NCBI RefSeq assembly: GCF_022807975.1
Contig: NZ_CP094358.1
Location: 2,356,001 to 2,420,000 of the forward strand
DNA length: 64,000 nt
From: Abyssalbus ytuae
GTDB taxonomy: Bacteria; Bacteroidota; Bacteroidia; Flavobacteriales; Flavobacteriaceae
Direction of reading: 5' to 3'
Both the position numbers and the translations under genes were made by a program. The notes below the pieces were generated by a model. The model searched no databases, was not told the DNA's origin, and saw nothing but the letters and a program-made list of their open reading frames with translations. Each line of letters opens with the position of its first letter. The stretch's first letter is position 1. Below, one piece after another: positions 28,478 through 36,755 of this stretch.

Positions 28478-28524
28478 GTAGTGTGTTTATTAGTATTGTT
28501 ATTTGATTGATGTTTGTATTTACT

Positions 28525-29778
28525 TTATTCTTTCAGCACTAACTCCTGTATGTCTCCATAATTGTCATAACCGGAAGTTATCACTCTGTCTCCGGGTTTT
28601 AGTCCGTTAAGTACTTCATAGTATTCCGGGTTTTGGCTTCCCAACTGAATATCGTTTTTGTAGGCTGTATTTCCGTTTTCGGCAACTTTAAAAATCCAGT
28701 TGCCGCCTGTTTGCTGAAAGAAAGCACCGCGGGGGATCATTAAAGCTTCTTTTTCTTCGCTCAACGCTACCAGTATTTGAAGTGTTTGTCCTCTTCTTAT
28801 CCCGTCGGGAGCTTCATTTTTAAATTCCATATCTACCTGAAATCTTCCGTTGGTTACCTGGGTGTATACTTTTTTGATGGTTAATAAATGTTTTTCACCG
28901 CTTAAAGTAAAAGAACCCGACTGGCCGGCATAAATTCTCGATATATAATGTTCGTCAATATCCACTCTTACTTTAAATCCGCTCAGAACATCTATTTGCC
29001 CAAGACGCTCACCTTTGCTTTTAGATTGGCCTATTTCGGCATCCAGGGAAGTAAGCTGACCGTCAACCGGAGCCTTTACCACAAGGTCTTCAACTTTTTT
29101 CCGCATAAGGTCCAAAGCGCTTTGGGTACGGGCATAGGAACTTTGTGCCTGTACAAGCCCCTGCTTTACCGAAACGGAATCCTGTTTTAGAATTTCTTTG
29201 CTGAATTTCATGCGCTGTTTCTGGTAAGTGTAATTATTTTCAGCTTCAATAAGTTCCTGTTTTCCTATAGCTTTTTCTGCATATAATTTTTTGTTGAGGT
29301 CGTACACGCGGTTGGCTTCTATAAGGGCATTTTCAACATCGGTCATTTGGTTAAGCTTGTTAATACTGTTTTGCCGGGCTGCATTTTGCTGTATCTGCAT
29401 TTGGGTAAGCAGGTTGTATACGGAAGTTTCCTGGTTGATAAGGCTTAGCTCAAGGTCGGTGTTGGATAAACGGAGAATGGGTTCTCCCTGTTTCATAACA
29501 GCACCGTCTTCCACGAATATTTCTTCTACACGCCCGCCTTCAACCGCATCTAAATAAATGGTGCTAACGGGTAATACCACTCCGGAAACCGGAATATTTT
29601 CCTGGAAAATTCCCTTTTTAACTTCACTTATGGTAATGCGCTCCACCTGAACATTTAGTTTTGAATTGCCACTGGTAGAAACAAAGGCAAAAACAATTAA
29701 CGAGATAATTAAAATACCTCCTGCTATCATTCTTATTTTTGAAGTACTAAATCTTTTCTTTTCTATAGGTATGTCCAT
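28525..29778 (-). CDS. HlyD/MacA-type periplasmic adaptor protein
   Basis: The 417-residue product has one N-terminal TM helix (about 17-34), a biotinyl-lipoyl-like half (VSGVVLPVSTIYLDAVEGG and ...VEEIFVEDGAVMKQGEP), a long coiled-coil hairpin (about 110-220), the second lipoyl half (KAPVDGQLTSLDAEIGQ) and a beta-barrel/MPD C-terminus. It would bridge the inner-membrane ABC complex to TolC. It is the first gene of the operon. A -24/-12-like promoter ends about 30 nt upstream of its start, and the divergent gene encodes an NtrC-type activator, so sigma-54 control is likely. Confidence 0.9.
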   Translation of the reverse strand: MDIPIEKKRFSTSKIRMIAGGILIISLIVFAFVSTSGNSKLNVQVERITISEVKKGIFQENIPVSGVVLPVSTIYLDAVEGGRVEEIFVEDGAVMKQGEPILRLSNTDLELSLINQETSVYNLLTQMQIQQNAARQNSINKLNQMTDVENALIEANRVYDLNKKLYAEKAIGKQELIEAENNYTYQKQRMKFSKEILKQDSVSVKQGLVQAQSSYARTQSALDLMRKKVEDLVVKAPVDGQLTSLDAEIGQSKSKGERLGQIDVLSGFKVRVDIDEHYISRIYAGQSGSFTLSGEKHLLTIKKVYTQVTNGRFQVDMEFKNEAPDGIRRGQTLQILVALSEEKEALMIPRGAFFQQTGGNWIFKVAENGNTAYKNDIQLGSQNPEYYEVLNGLKPGDRVITSGYDNYGDIQELVLKE

Positions 29779-29809
29779 TATTGTTTAAAGATTTTACAAT
29801 TTTATATAT

Positions 29810-29824
29810 GTTACAATTGTGCCA
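29810..29824 (-). promoter_or_regulatory. Candidate sigma-54 promoter of the ABC export operon
   Basis: On the minus strand TTGGCAC is followed by AATTG and TAAC. The -24 half matches TGGCAC exactly. The -12 half TAAC keeps the T and C of TTGC but lacks its G. Initiation about 12 nt downstream would give a leader of about 20 nt before the adaptor ATG. The nearest divergent gene encodes a sigma-54 activator, which strengthens the case. Confidence 0.5.
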
Positions 29825-29941
29825 AACATATAAACTACTGAAAATCAACAATCTGTTTTATTTGATGCTAATAAAGGTGTCCGCTAATAATACAACAACT
29901 GTACGGTTTTGATACACTTTTTTCTAAAATGAAATTAGTGC

Positions 29942-29973
29942 TTTGTATTTTTTTTAAGAGGGCTATAAAATTG
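29942..29973 (+). promoter_or_regulatory. Candidate vegetative promoter of the response-regulator gene
   Basis: TTTG (29942-29945) is followed after 20 nt by TAAAATTG (29966-29973), one base from the Bacteroidota -7 consensus. The initiation point would lie within about 10 nt of the start codon, so the leader would be very short. Confidence 0.35.
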
Positions 29974-29986
29974 TAATATTGTATAA

Positions 29987-31333
29987 ATGCAATTAAAAAA
30001 TGCCAACATATTAGTTATAGATGATGATGTTGATGTATTAACAGCTATACGGTTATTGTTAAAATCTCAGGTTAATGAAGTTGTAACAGAAAAAAACCCG
30101 AACAATATTATCTCACTGCTATCTGAAAAAAAGTTTGAGGTTATTATCCTGGATATGAATTTTAACGGGCTGGTAAATACCGGCAATGAAGGTATATACT
30201 GGTTGAATAAAATTAAAGAGATTGACCAAGAAGCAGATATCATCTTAATCACAGCTTATGGTGATATAGATTTAGCTATTCGTTCGCTTAAAGAAGGAGC
30301 TTCCGATTTTTTACTGAAACCCTGGAAAAATGAAAAACTGATACTTTCTGTTAAAGAGATAATAGAGAAAAAAAGATCGGGAAGAGAAAAGAAATGGAAA
30401 CCACAGGTTGAAGGGAGTAAAATACTGGGAGAAAGTGATGCAATGAAAGAGGTGTTTGTGAAGATCAAAAAAGTAGCTCCAACCGATGCCAATGTATTGA
30501 TTTTAGGTGAAAACGGCACCGGAAAGGATCTTATAGCAAAAGCCATACATGAAAATTCGTTGCGCAAAGACAACCCCTTTGTTAAGGTAGATGTGGGCGC
30601 ACTTACTTCAAGCTTGTTTGAAAGTGAATTGTTCGGTTACAAAAAAGGAGCTTTTACCGATGCCAGGGAAGACAGGGAAGGCAGGTTTCAGGCTGCAAAC
30701 GGAGGTACTCTTTTTTTAGATGAGATAGGGAATATAAGCCTGCAGCAACAGGCAAGGCTTTTAACTGTATTACAAAACAGGGAGGTTACGCCCTTAGGGT
30801 CAACCCAGGCTGTTCCCCTGGATATAAGGCTGATATGTGCTACCAATTTAAATCTTGCATCTTTGGCAAACGAAGAAAACTTCAGGAAAGATCTTATCTA
30901 CCGCATCAATACGGTAGAGATTACTGTGCCGCCATTACGTGAACGGGAAAGTGATATCCTGCTACTGGCCAACCATTTTGTTGAGATTTATGCGGAAAAG
31001 TATCTGAAACCGGGTTTTAAGGTGGACGAAAGTTTTAAAAAGAAGCTCACCCAATACCATTTTCCGGGAAATGTAAGAGAGCTTCAGTATGCCCTGGAGC
31101 GTTCGGTTATTATGGCCGACCAAGATATTTTACATGCACAGGACCTGGTTTTTTCTCCCATTGAAAAGTATCAGGCAGGAAATGATAAGAAAGATACTAA
31201 CCTGGAAGCGGTTGAAAGGAGCACTATTCTTAAAGTAATTGAAAAAAACAAAGGAAATATTTCCAGGTCGGCTAAAGAACTGGGGATTACCAGGACTGCC
31301 CTTTACAGAAGAATGAATAAGTATGGCTTATAA
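29987..31333 (+). CDS. Sigma-54-dependent response regulator (NtrC family)
   Basis: The 448-residue product has a receiver domain (about 5-125; acidic D12-D14, phospho-Asp D56, K111), an AAA+ domain with Walker A GENGTGKD (174-181) and Walker B LFLDEI (242-247), and a Fis-type helix-turn-helix at the end (NISRSAKELGITRTALYRRM). The sigma-54 contact loop reads GAFTDA and not the textbook GAFTGA. Once phosphorylated it would activate a sigma-54 promoter, most likely that of the divergent ABC operon. The last 11 nt overlap the kinase gene, so the two are translationally coupled. Confidence 0.93.
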   Translation: MQLKNANILVIDDDVDVLTAIRLLLKSQVNEVVTEKNPNNIISLLSEKKFEVIILDMNFNGLVNTGNEGIYWLNKIKEIDQEADIILITAYGDIDLAIRSLKEGASDFLLKPWKNEKLILSVKEIIEKKRSGREKKWKPQVEGSKILGESDAMKEVFVKIKKVAPTDANVLILGENGTGKDLIAKAIHENSLRKDNPFVKVDVGALTSSLFESELFGYKKGAFTDAREDREGRFQAANGGTLFLDEIGNISLQQQARLLTVLQNREVTPLGSTQAVPLDIRLICATNLNLASLANEENFRKDLIYRINTVEITVPPLRERESDILLLANHFVEIYAEKYLKPGFKVDESFKKKLTQYHFPGNVRELQYALERSVIMADQDILHAQDLVFSPIEKYQAGNDKKDTNLEAVERSTILKVIEKNKGNISRSAKELGITRTALYRRMNKYGL

Positions 31334-32675
31334 AAGGTATAAATTAATTCTTTTTTTACGTGTAATCATTTTGTTTTTATGCCTGTTGGCTTTAGCATTT
31401 GGGGTAAACAGGCCGGATAAATATATTATTGTATCCTCTCTTATTGGTGCTGTCTTTTCGGTACATGGTTTATACAAGCATATCATCAGAAGGTTTCTTG
31501 AAATTGACGATTTTTTTGAAGCGGTAAAATACAGGGATTTTTCTAGATGGTTTAATGAAAAATCAGGCCCTGAGGATATGAGACGTCTTTATAAAGGATT
31601 TAACGAAGTTAATAAAACCATTAAGGAAATTAACAGCGAAAAGGAAACCCAACATTTGTATCTTCAGAAAATACTTGAAATGGTAGATGCTGGCATTATA
31701 GCCTATAATCTTTCTACCGGAAATGTATTGTGGCTAAATGAAGCCTTTAAGGAAATAGCAGATACTCCGGCTTTTAAAAGAATAAGTTTTGTTGAAAAAC
31801 GAAAACCCTCTCTTTACAATGAAATTTTTGAAACTGTTCACCACAATGGAGACACCATTAATATTAATATTGAGGGGAATGCTGTGAAAGCTCTAATTTC
31901 CAGTTCTGTTTTTGCTATTGGAGAGGAAAAATATAAACTGATAGTATTACAAAATATAGACGATACTTTAAATAAAACAGAATCGGAAGCATGGAAAAAA
32001 TTATTGAGTGTAATGACCCATGAAATTATGAACTCTATAGCTCCTATTTCATCTCTTGCAGAAACTCTTCAAAGCCATATTAAACAATCGGTACTTCATC
32101 CTGAACAAACCATAGATATGGAGGATTTGGAAGCGGGTATAGAGAGTATTAAAAAAAGGAGTGAAGGTTTATTAATGTTTGCCAAAACCTACCGGAGCCT
32201 TAATAAAGTAACCAACCTTAATCTTAGCAAGGTGTCGGTAGGGGAGCTGTTTGAAAATATAAAAAACCTGATGCAGCCCTCTTTAGATGCAAAAGGTATT
32301 AAACTCATATTTAATTTAGAAGACCCCGATCTTTGTATACAAATAGACGCTTATTTAATAGAACAGGTATTAATAAACCTTATTCTCAATTCGGTAGAGG
32401 CTTGCGAAGCTGTTAACGACCCCCACATTATTATATCAGCAAATAAGAAAGTAAAAGGGACACCCGTAATAACAGTTACTGATAATGGAAAAGGAATACC
32501 TGAGGAAATAATTGACAGGATTTTTGTGCCTTTTTTCACTACTAAAAAGAGCGGGAGTGGTATTGGCTTAAGTTTGTGCAAACAAATAATGTTGCTTCAC
32601 AAGGGTAGAGTACAAATAAAAAGTATTGAAGGAGAAGGCACTATGATAAACCTTAAATTTATGAGTGAATATTAA
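31323..32675 (+). CDS. Sensor histidine kinase
   Basis: The 450-residue product has two N-terminal TM helices (about 7-27 and 34-52) with almost no periplasmic loop between them, so the signal is likely sensed in or at the membrane. A PAS-like region (about 115-215) precedes the phospho-acceptor H233 ([10 protein letters not shown]). The ATPase domain shows DNGKGIPEE and [12 protein letters not shown]. It would phosphorylate the regulator encoded just upstream, with which it overlaps by 11 nt. The small sensing region recalls intramembrane-sensing kinases that watch the envelope or a transporter, which fits control of an efflux operon. Confidence 0.93.
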   Translation: MAYKRYKLILFLRVIILFLCLLALAFGVNRPDKYIIVSSLIGAVFSVHGLYKHIIRRFLEIDDFFEAVKYRDFSRWFNEKSGPEDMRRLYKGFNEVNKTIKEINSEKETQHLYLQKILEMVDAGIIAYNLSTGNVLWLNEAFKEIADTPAFKRISFVEKRKPSLYNEIFETVHHNGDTININIEGNAVKALISSSVFAIGEEKYKLIVLQNIDDTLNKTESEAWKKLLSVMTHEIMNSIAPISSLAETLQSHIKQSVLHPEQTIDMEDLEAGIESIKKRSEGLLMFAKTYRSLNKVTNLNLSKVSVGELFENIKNLMQPSLDAKGIKLIFNLEDPDLCIQIDAYLIEQVLINLILNSVEACEAVNDPHIIISANKKVKGTPVITVTDNGKGIPEEIIDRIFVPFFTTKKSGSGIGLSLCKQIMLLHKGRVQIKSIEGEGTMINLKFMSEY

Positions 32676-32681
32676 GTAGCA

Positions 32682-33929
32682 ATGTTAAAGGTAAACACAA
32701 GCAAAGTTTTAATTGTAGGTGCACAATGGCCGGAACCCAACGCTTCGGCAGCGGGAATGAGGATGCTTCAGATTATCAAAGCTCTTTCTGATTTTAATTA
32801 CCGTATTTTTTTCGGATGCGTGGCTGATTTACCAGAGGAAAATGTATTGCCCGACAATGTGGAAAGGATTAAAATAGAATTAAATAATTCATCATTTGAT
32901 CGTCTTTTAGAAAGAATATGCCCTCAAACAGTGATTTTTGACCGTTATTTTACCGAAGAACAATTTGGATGGAGGGTCGCAAAAGTTTGTCCGGAAGCTT
33001 TAAGGGTTTTAGACACCGAAGACCTTCATTTTTTAAGGTTTGCAAGAGAAGAAGCTGTTAGGTTAAATATACAACCCCAACTGATAAACCAGATAACCGT
33101 AAGGGAAATGGCCTCTATGTATCGTTGCGATATATCGCTTATTATTTCTTTAGCTGAAATTGATATCCTTAAAGAAACTTTTAATTTTCCTGACCATTTG
33201 ATTCTTTATTTACCTTTTATGGCTGATGATATAAAGGAAGATTATATAAACTCCCTGCCATCCTTTAACAACCGTGTGGGGTTTATATTTATTGGTAATT
33301 ATAAACATAAACCTAATGTTGATGCCGTGAATCATTTGGTGAAAAACCTGTTTCCTGAAATACGAAGCCGATTAGATAAGGCCGGATTGAATATTTATGG
33401 CGCGTATGCCGGGCAAAACATACAAAAGTTACACAACCCTGAAAAGGGAATTTATGTAAAAGGCTGGGTAAAAGATGCTACTAAAGTAATGCAAACAGCC
33501 AGGTTGTGTCTGGCACCTTTACGTTACGGTGCAGGCCAAAAAGGAAAACTTCTGGAAGCCATGCAAAACGGAACTCCTTGTATTACCACTCCGGTTGGAG
33601 CCGAGGGTATGAGTTTTGGAAATAGCCGGCCTGGCAGAATTGCAAAAACCGATCATGAATTCATTGAGGATACGGTTAAACTTTATCTTGATGAAAAGGA
33701 ATGGAAAAATATACAAAAGTCAGGGTTTGATTTAATAAATAAACAGTTTTCTTATAAGGAATTCTCAAAGATTTTTATTGAGACTTTAATAAACATAAGG
33801 AAGAAAATAACACAGCATCGAGATAAAAATTTTATAGGACAAATGCTACAGTATCACCGTGTTCAATCCACCAGATATCTTTCAAAGTATATTGAAGAAA
33901 AGAATAAAAAAACAGGCTGTTCCAATTAA
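32682..33929 (+). CDS. Glycosyltransferase (GT4/GT1-like)
   Basis: The 415-residue product is of the GT-B type. The C-terminal half has a Rossmann strand (VGFIFIGNYKHKPNVDAV), a typical ...KGWVKDA... strand, and the donor-binding region APLRYGAGQKGKLLEAMQNG with GTPCITTPVGAEG. No TM helix or signal peptide is evident. The acceptor and sugar are unknown. It follows the kinase gene after 6 nt and shares a terminator with nothing else, so it is probably the third gene of the regulator-kinase transcript. Whether it belongs functionally to the envelope or export system is open. Confidence 0.8.
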   Translation: MLKVNTSKVLIVGAQWPEPNASAAGMRMLQIIKALSDFNYRIFFGCVADLPEENVLPDNVERIKIELNNSSFDRLLERICPQTVIFDRYFTEEQFGWRVAKVCPEALRVLDTEDLHFLRFAREEAVRLNIQPQLINQITVREMASMYRCDISLIISLAEIDILKETFNFPDHLILYLPFMADDIKEDYINSLPSFNNRVGFIFIGNYKHKPNVDAVNHLVKNLFPEIRSRLDKAGLNIYGAYAGQNIQKLHNPEKGIYVKGWVKDATKVMQTARLCLAPLRYGAGQKGKLLEAMQNGTPCITTPVGAEGMSFGNSRPGRIAKTDHEFIEDTVKLYLDEKEWKNIQKSGFDLINKQFSYKEFSKIFIETLINIRKKITQHRDKNFIGQMLQYHRVQSTRYLSKYIEEKNKKTGCSN

Positions 33930-33944
33930 AAAAACAGCCTGTTT
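33910..33944. terminator. Bidirectional terminator between the glycosyltransferase and the 157-aa gene
   Basis: An 11-bp perfect stem, AAACAGGCTGT (33910-33920) with ACAGCCTGTTT (33934-33944), overlaps the glycosyltransferase stop codon. A and T runs flank it on both sides, so it can serve both convergent genes. Confidence 0.7.
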
Positions 33945-33966
33945 GTGATAAGGAGGTTAAAAAATA

Positions 33967-34440
33967 TTACTTAAGAGTTTCAAATTCTTCAACAATAACC
34001 ACGTCTTTTACATCATCACCTGCATATATATAATACACGCCAGTATCATCTATATGGTGGATTCTGTTATCACTTGATATGATGGCCAAACCTTTAGATG
34101 TTGATGCAAATCTTAATTCTTCGCCTGCATTTCTTTTATAGCTAAGTTCCACTTTCATGTCATTAGCATTATAATTATCTACTGTTACAGTTTGGTCAAC
34201 ATCAACCGGAACATCTAATTCCCTGTCTTGATTAAGTTTACCTTTATCTTCTTTTTCAAGTTTTACGGGTTGTGTTTCAGTAGTATTAATTTTTACCACA
34301 TAAGTGGTTATTTTACCATTTTTTTCTACTTGATAAGTTTTTTTCACTGTTTCTTCAAGAACATCGACATTTTTCTGAGCATAAGCTCCTACAAACATTA
34401 ATGTACAAGCTAAAAACAAATATTTCTTTAAATTTTTCAT
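33967..34440 (-). CDS. Secreted protein of unknown function
   Basis: The 157-residue product has a signal peptide (KNLKKYLFLACTLMFVGAYA, cleavage before QKN). The mature part is acidic, soluble and rich in Lys, Asp and Val, ending in a beta-rich segment (YYIYAGDDVKDVVIVEEFE). I do not recognise a domain. It is the last gene of a minus-strand run with the small acidic lipoprotein, the UPF0391 membrane protein and Dps, so a stress-related envelope role is possible, as inference only. Confidence 0.65.
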   Translation of the reverse strand: MKNLKKYLFLACTLMFVGAYAQKNVDVLEETVKKTYQVEKNGKITTYVVKINTTETQPVKLEKEDKGKLNQDRELDVPVDVDQTVTVDNYNANDMKVELSYKRNAGEELRFASTSKGLAIISSDNRIHHIDDTGVYYIYAGDDVKDVVIVEEFETLK

Positions 34441-34484
34441 TTTTATAGATTTTTATGTTAATAAATTAATTTGTAAAATGATGA

Positions 34485-34664
34485 TTAATGATCATCAGTA
34501 GCGTCTTCAATTTCTTCTCCTACTTCTTCAACACCTTCTTCAATATCTTCTCCTACAGCTTCAACGGCATCTTCTACTTTTTCACCTGTTGATTTTTCTC
34601 TGCAGCTTATTGAAGTTGAGCATAATACAAAAAGTAGTGCTACGAACATTCCTATTTTTTTCAT
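34485..34664 (-). CDS. Small acidic lipoprotein (59 aa)
   Basis: This short gene begins with KKIGMFVALLFVLCSTSISC, a lipoprotein signal with Cys21. The 38-residue mature part is strongly acidic and repetitive (GEKVEDAVEAVGEDIEEGVE and so on), with V-E-E-x-x-E-E phrases that suggest a short amphipathic helix. It looks like an entericidin-type or YtxH-like stress lipoprotein, but I cannot place it in a family. It lies between the secreted-protein gene and the UPF0391 gene, with 44 and 32 nt gaps, and probably shares their transcript. Confidence 0.75.
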   Translation of the reverse strand: MKKIGMFVALLFVLCSTSISCREKSTGEKVEDAVEAVGEDIEEGVEEVGEEIEDATDDH

Positions 34665-34696
34665 TGTTTTAATTTTTAATTGTTGTTAATAATTTT

Positions 34697-34861
34697 TTAT
34701 TTCCTTGCTAATAATCCTCTTAATAATGACAGTACAAACAGTACTATGAATATGAAGAATAATATTTTAGCAATACCAGCCGATGCTCCGGCTATTCCTC
34801 CAAAGCCTAATATACCTGCAATTAGCGCTATGATTATAAAAGTTATGGTCCAACGTAACAT
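34697..34861 (-). CDS. UPF0391 (DUF1328) membrane protein
   Basis: The 54-residue product consists of two hydrophobic helices with a Gly/Ala-rich turn: [20 protein letters not shown], then [20 protein letters not shown], and a basic tail (LARK). This is the recognisable UPF0391/YtjA pattern of small inner-membrane proteins, often induced under stress. It sits 59 nt downstream of the dps gene on the same strand and 32 nt upstream of the small acidic lipoprotein gene. Function in the family is poorly known. Confidence 0.88.
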   Translation of the reverse strand: MLRWTITFIIIALIAGILGFGGIAGASAGIAKILFFIFIVLFVLSLLRGLLARK

Positions 34862-34920
34862 AATTTTAAGTTTTGTGATTAATAATTTATTTGAAATATG
34901 ATCAGTATTCTTCAGTCACA

Positions 34921-35436
34921 CTATTTGTCATATGTGTTTTCTACCATACTGTCATTTAAATGTTCTTTTGTATTCTTTGTCCATGCGTCAAGCATCCAGC
35001 TTGTTTTTTCAAGCTCTCTTACATATCCTCCAAGTAAATCAATCGTACCTTCATCGCCGGCATTTTCAGCATGTGAAATAACCAGTTTCATTTGTACCAA
35101 TAGCTTTCTATGATCATCAATAATTTCTTTAACCATATCCCTGTCAGTTATTAAAGGAGAAGTTTCCTTAATTGATGAGATACTTAAATAATCACTGTAT
35201 TTACTCATAGGATGGTAACGCAAGGTCAATATTCTTTCTGCTATTTCATCAATTTTCACACGTGCATCAGAATATAATGTTTCAAATTTTTCATGTAACT
35301 CAAAAAAGTTTTCTCCTAAAATATTCCAGTGATAACTTCTGAGTTTCTGATAGTACATGTTATAATCTGCCAGTAATGTGTTTAGTTCAATTACTACAGG
35401 TAATAACTTTTCATCATTCATTGTTATATAGCTCAT
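34921..35436 (-). CDS. dps: Dps-like ferritin-family protein
   Basis: The 171-residue four-helix protein has Dps ferroxidase features: HWN at 36-38 and DEIAER at 63-68, with HEKFETLY (48-55) between. Dps assembles a 12-mer that oxidises and stores iron and protects DNA in stationary phase and oxidative stress. A start at Met6 would also be possible; the first Met is kept. There is no long basic N-terminal tail for DNA binding, so protection may rest on iron chemistry. It heads a four-gene minus-strand group, with a cluster of TTTAAC boxes upstream. Confidence 0.9.
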   Translation of the reverse strand: MSYITMNDEKLLPVVIELNTLLADYNMYYQKLRSYHWNILGENFFELHEKFETLYSDARVKIDEIAERILTLRYHPMSKYSDYLSISSIKETSPLITDRDMVKEIIDDHRKLLVQMKLVISHAENAGDEGTIDLLGGYVRELEKTSWMLDAWTKNTKEHLNDSMVENTYDK

Positions 35437-35864
35437 TTCTTTATTTTTAAGATTAATAAATTTTATTTTTTATTGTTAATTACACCTGGTAATTATGTTG
35501 CTTAGCACAGCAGGAAATATTGAAGTAGTGATTGTTTTAAAAACCAACACTATCAATATAAGGTATGGGGCCTACATGTCAAGGTGTTTAACGGGCTTTA
35601 ACCCTTTTTTACACCATTTAACATAATGTGATGTTAAAAAACAGTCTAAATGTTAAAATCTTAGTGATACTGTTCTATTTCTAATCAACAATGTAAAATT
35701 AATACTAATGAGAGAGCTCAATTGACGCAATGAGATAAAATATTAATCTTAAAATTAGAGCGAAAAAGGACTGGTAAGGCTTTTATAGTGAAAAAATATT
35801 TAAAATAGGACAGGCTATTAATGCGGATAATTAAATTGTATTCTTAAATTTGCTTCGGTTTTTT
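35437..35864. other. Upstream region of the dps gene group
   Basis: No gene was recognised in these 428 nt. The TTTAAC box cluster (own entry) lies 150-220 nt upstream of dps. The rest is A+T-rich, and no full Bacteroidota promoter was found on the minus strand. Confidence 0.5.
35587..35657. promoter_or_regulatory. Cluster of five TTTAAC boxes upstream of dps
   Basis: TTTAAC occurs at 35587, 35597 and 35617, and its complement GTTAAA at 35633 and 35652. The three forward boxes are spaced 10 and 20 nt apart, about one and two helical turns. The 35617 and 35633 boxes form a palindrome, TTAACAT and ATGTTAA. The pattern suggests a multi-site binding region for a regulator. Confidence 0.4.
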
Positions 35865-35947
35865 GCTCTCATAGTTCAACGGATAGAATAGAAGTTTCCT
35901 AAACTTTAGATCCAGGTTCCCCCGAGGCATCGGGGCTGGTGAGGAAA
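35865..35947 (+). pseudogene. Disrupted tRNA-Arg(CCU) copy with a palindrome in the T-loop
   Basis: A 52-nt segment (35868-35919) is identical to 35969-36020 of the intact tRNA-Arg next door: D-arm, anticodon arm with CCT, and 5' T-stem. In the T-loop, GATTC is replaced by CCCCGAGGCATCGGGG (35920-35935), a 6-bp hairpin with a GGCA loop. The acceptor arms (GCTCTCA and TGAGGAA) also no longer pair over all seven positions, and no CCA or normal 3' end follows. It should not give a working tRNA. It looks like a duplicate that received a short palindromic insertion and then decayed. Confidence 0.8.
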
Positions 35948-35965
35948 AAAAACAATAAAATAATT

Positions 35966-36037
35966 GGCCTCATAGTTCAACGGATAGAATAGAAGTTTCC
36001 TAAACTTTAGATCCAGGTTCGATTCCTGGTGAGGCTA
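35966..36037 (+). tRNA. tRNA-Arg, anticodon CCU
   Basis: A full cloverleaf is visible. Acceptor GGCCTCA pairs with TGAGGCT, the D-stem is GTTC with GAAT, the anticodon stem is GAAGT with ACTTT around the loop TTCCTAA, the variable loop has four bases, and the T-stem CCAGG pairs with CCTGG around TTCGATT. The discriminator base is A and CCA is not encoded. It reads AGG codons. The gene lies 18 nt after the disrupted copy. Confidence 0.93.
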
Positions 36038-36251
36038 CGAGAAAAACAAGATACGATAGTATGTATACTTAACTGTATACATCTGTTAATTTTGGTGTTT
36101 TAATCCGGAGTAGAAAAAGAGGAATAATTTCCGGCAGGTCTTCTAACATGAAATAGTACGACTTATTTTATTAGATGGAGTACTTTTTAAAACTGTTATT
36201 TTTTCAATAATTATAATTGTAAAATAGTAACTATTCTGTATGTTAGCATTC

Positions 36252-36755
36252 ATGAAAAAAGTAATTTTAGTTATTATTGTTTTCGTTTTTTTTTCCTGCA
36301 AAAAAAATGAAACATCTGCCACAGTTAATAATGAGGCCTTGACGGCAATTGATACTGTTAAGGTAATTAAGTTTCCAAAACTCAATAATTTATCTGCCAA
36401 TGTTAGAACGGAAGCTAACAAATGGCCTCAGTTTTTAAAATTTGAAGAAGCAATTTTCCGCCTGCAAAGCAATAAAGGAGATTTATTGACTGAAGTAGAA
36501 AACATTTTAAAACTTGAAAAAGAATTAACTGAATCTAAGTTTCCCGAAAAATTTGACCATCCTGCTATTAAATCAAGATTGTTGGTCATTAAAACTTTTC
36601 TGGAGCAATTAAAAGCTTCTGCCACAGGAAATTTTCCCGACAGTAGAATCAGATCTCAAAAAATAAGAGTAGTAGAAGGTTATAATAGTCTGCTTTTACA
36701 GTTCTCAGAAGCTATGGAGAAAAAAGTGACCGAAGAATTTCTAATAGATGAATAA
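36252..36755 (+). CDS. Lipoprotein of unknown function
   Basis: The product has about 167 residues from the chosen start (an in-frame ATG at 36240 would add four). Its short lipoprotein signal (KKVILVIIVFVFFSC) is followed by KKNE. The mature part is predicted helical and charged, without a recognisable domain. Its last 8 nt overlap the SnoaL-like gene downstream, so the two are probably translationally coupled. No paralogue was seen in the window. Confidence 0.7.
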   Translation: MKKVILVIIVFVFFSCKKNETSATVNNEALTAIDTVKVIKFPKLNNLSANVRTEANKWPQFLKFEEAIFRLQSNKGDLLTEVENILKLEKELTESKFPEKFDHPAIKSRLLVIKTFLEQLKASATGNFPDSRIRSQKIRVVEGYNSLLLQFSEAMEKKVTEEFLIDE

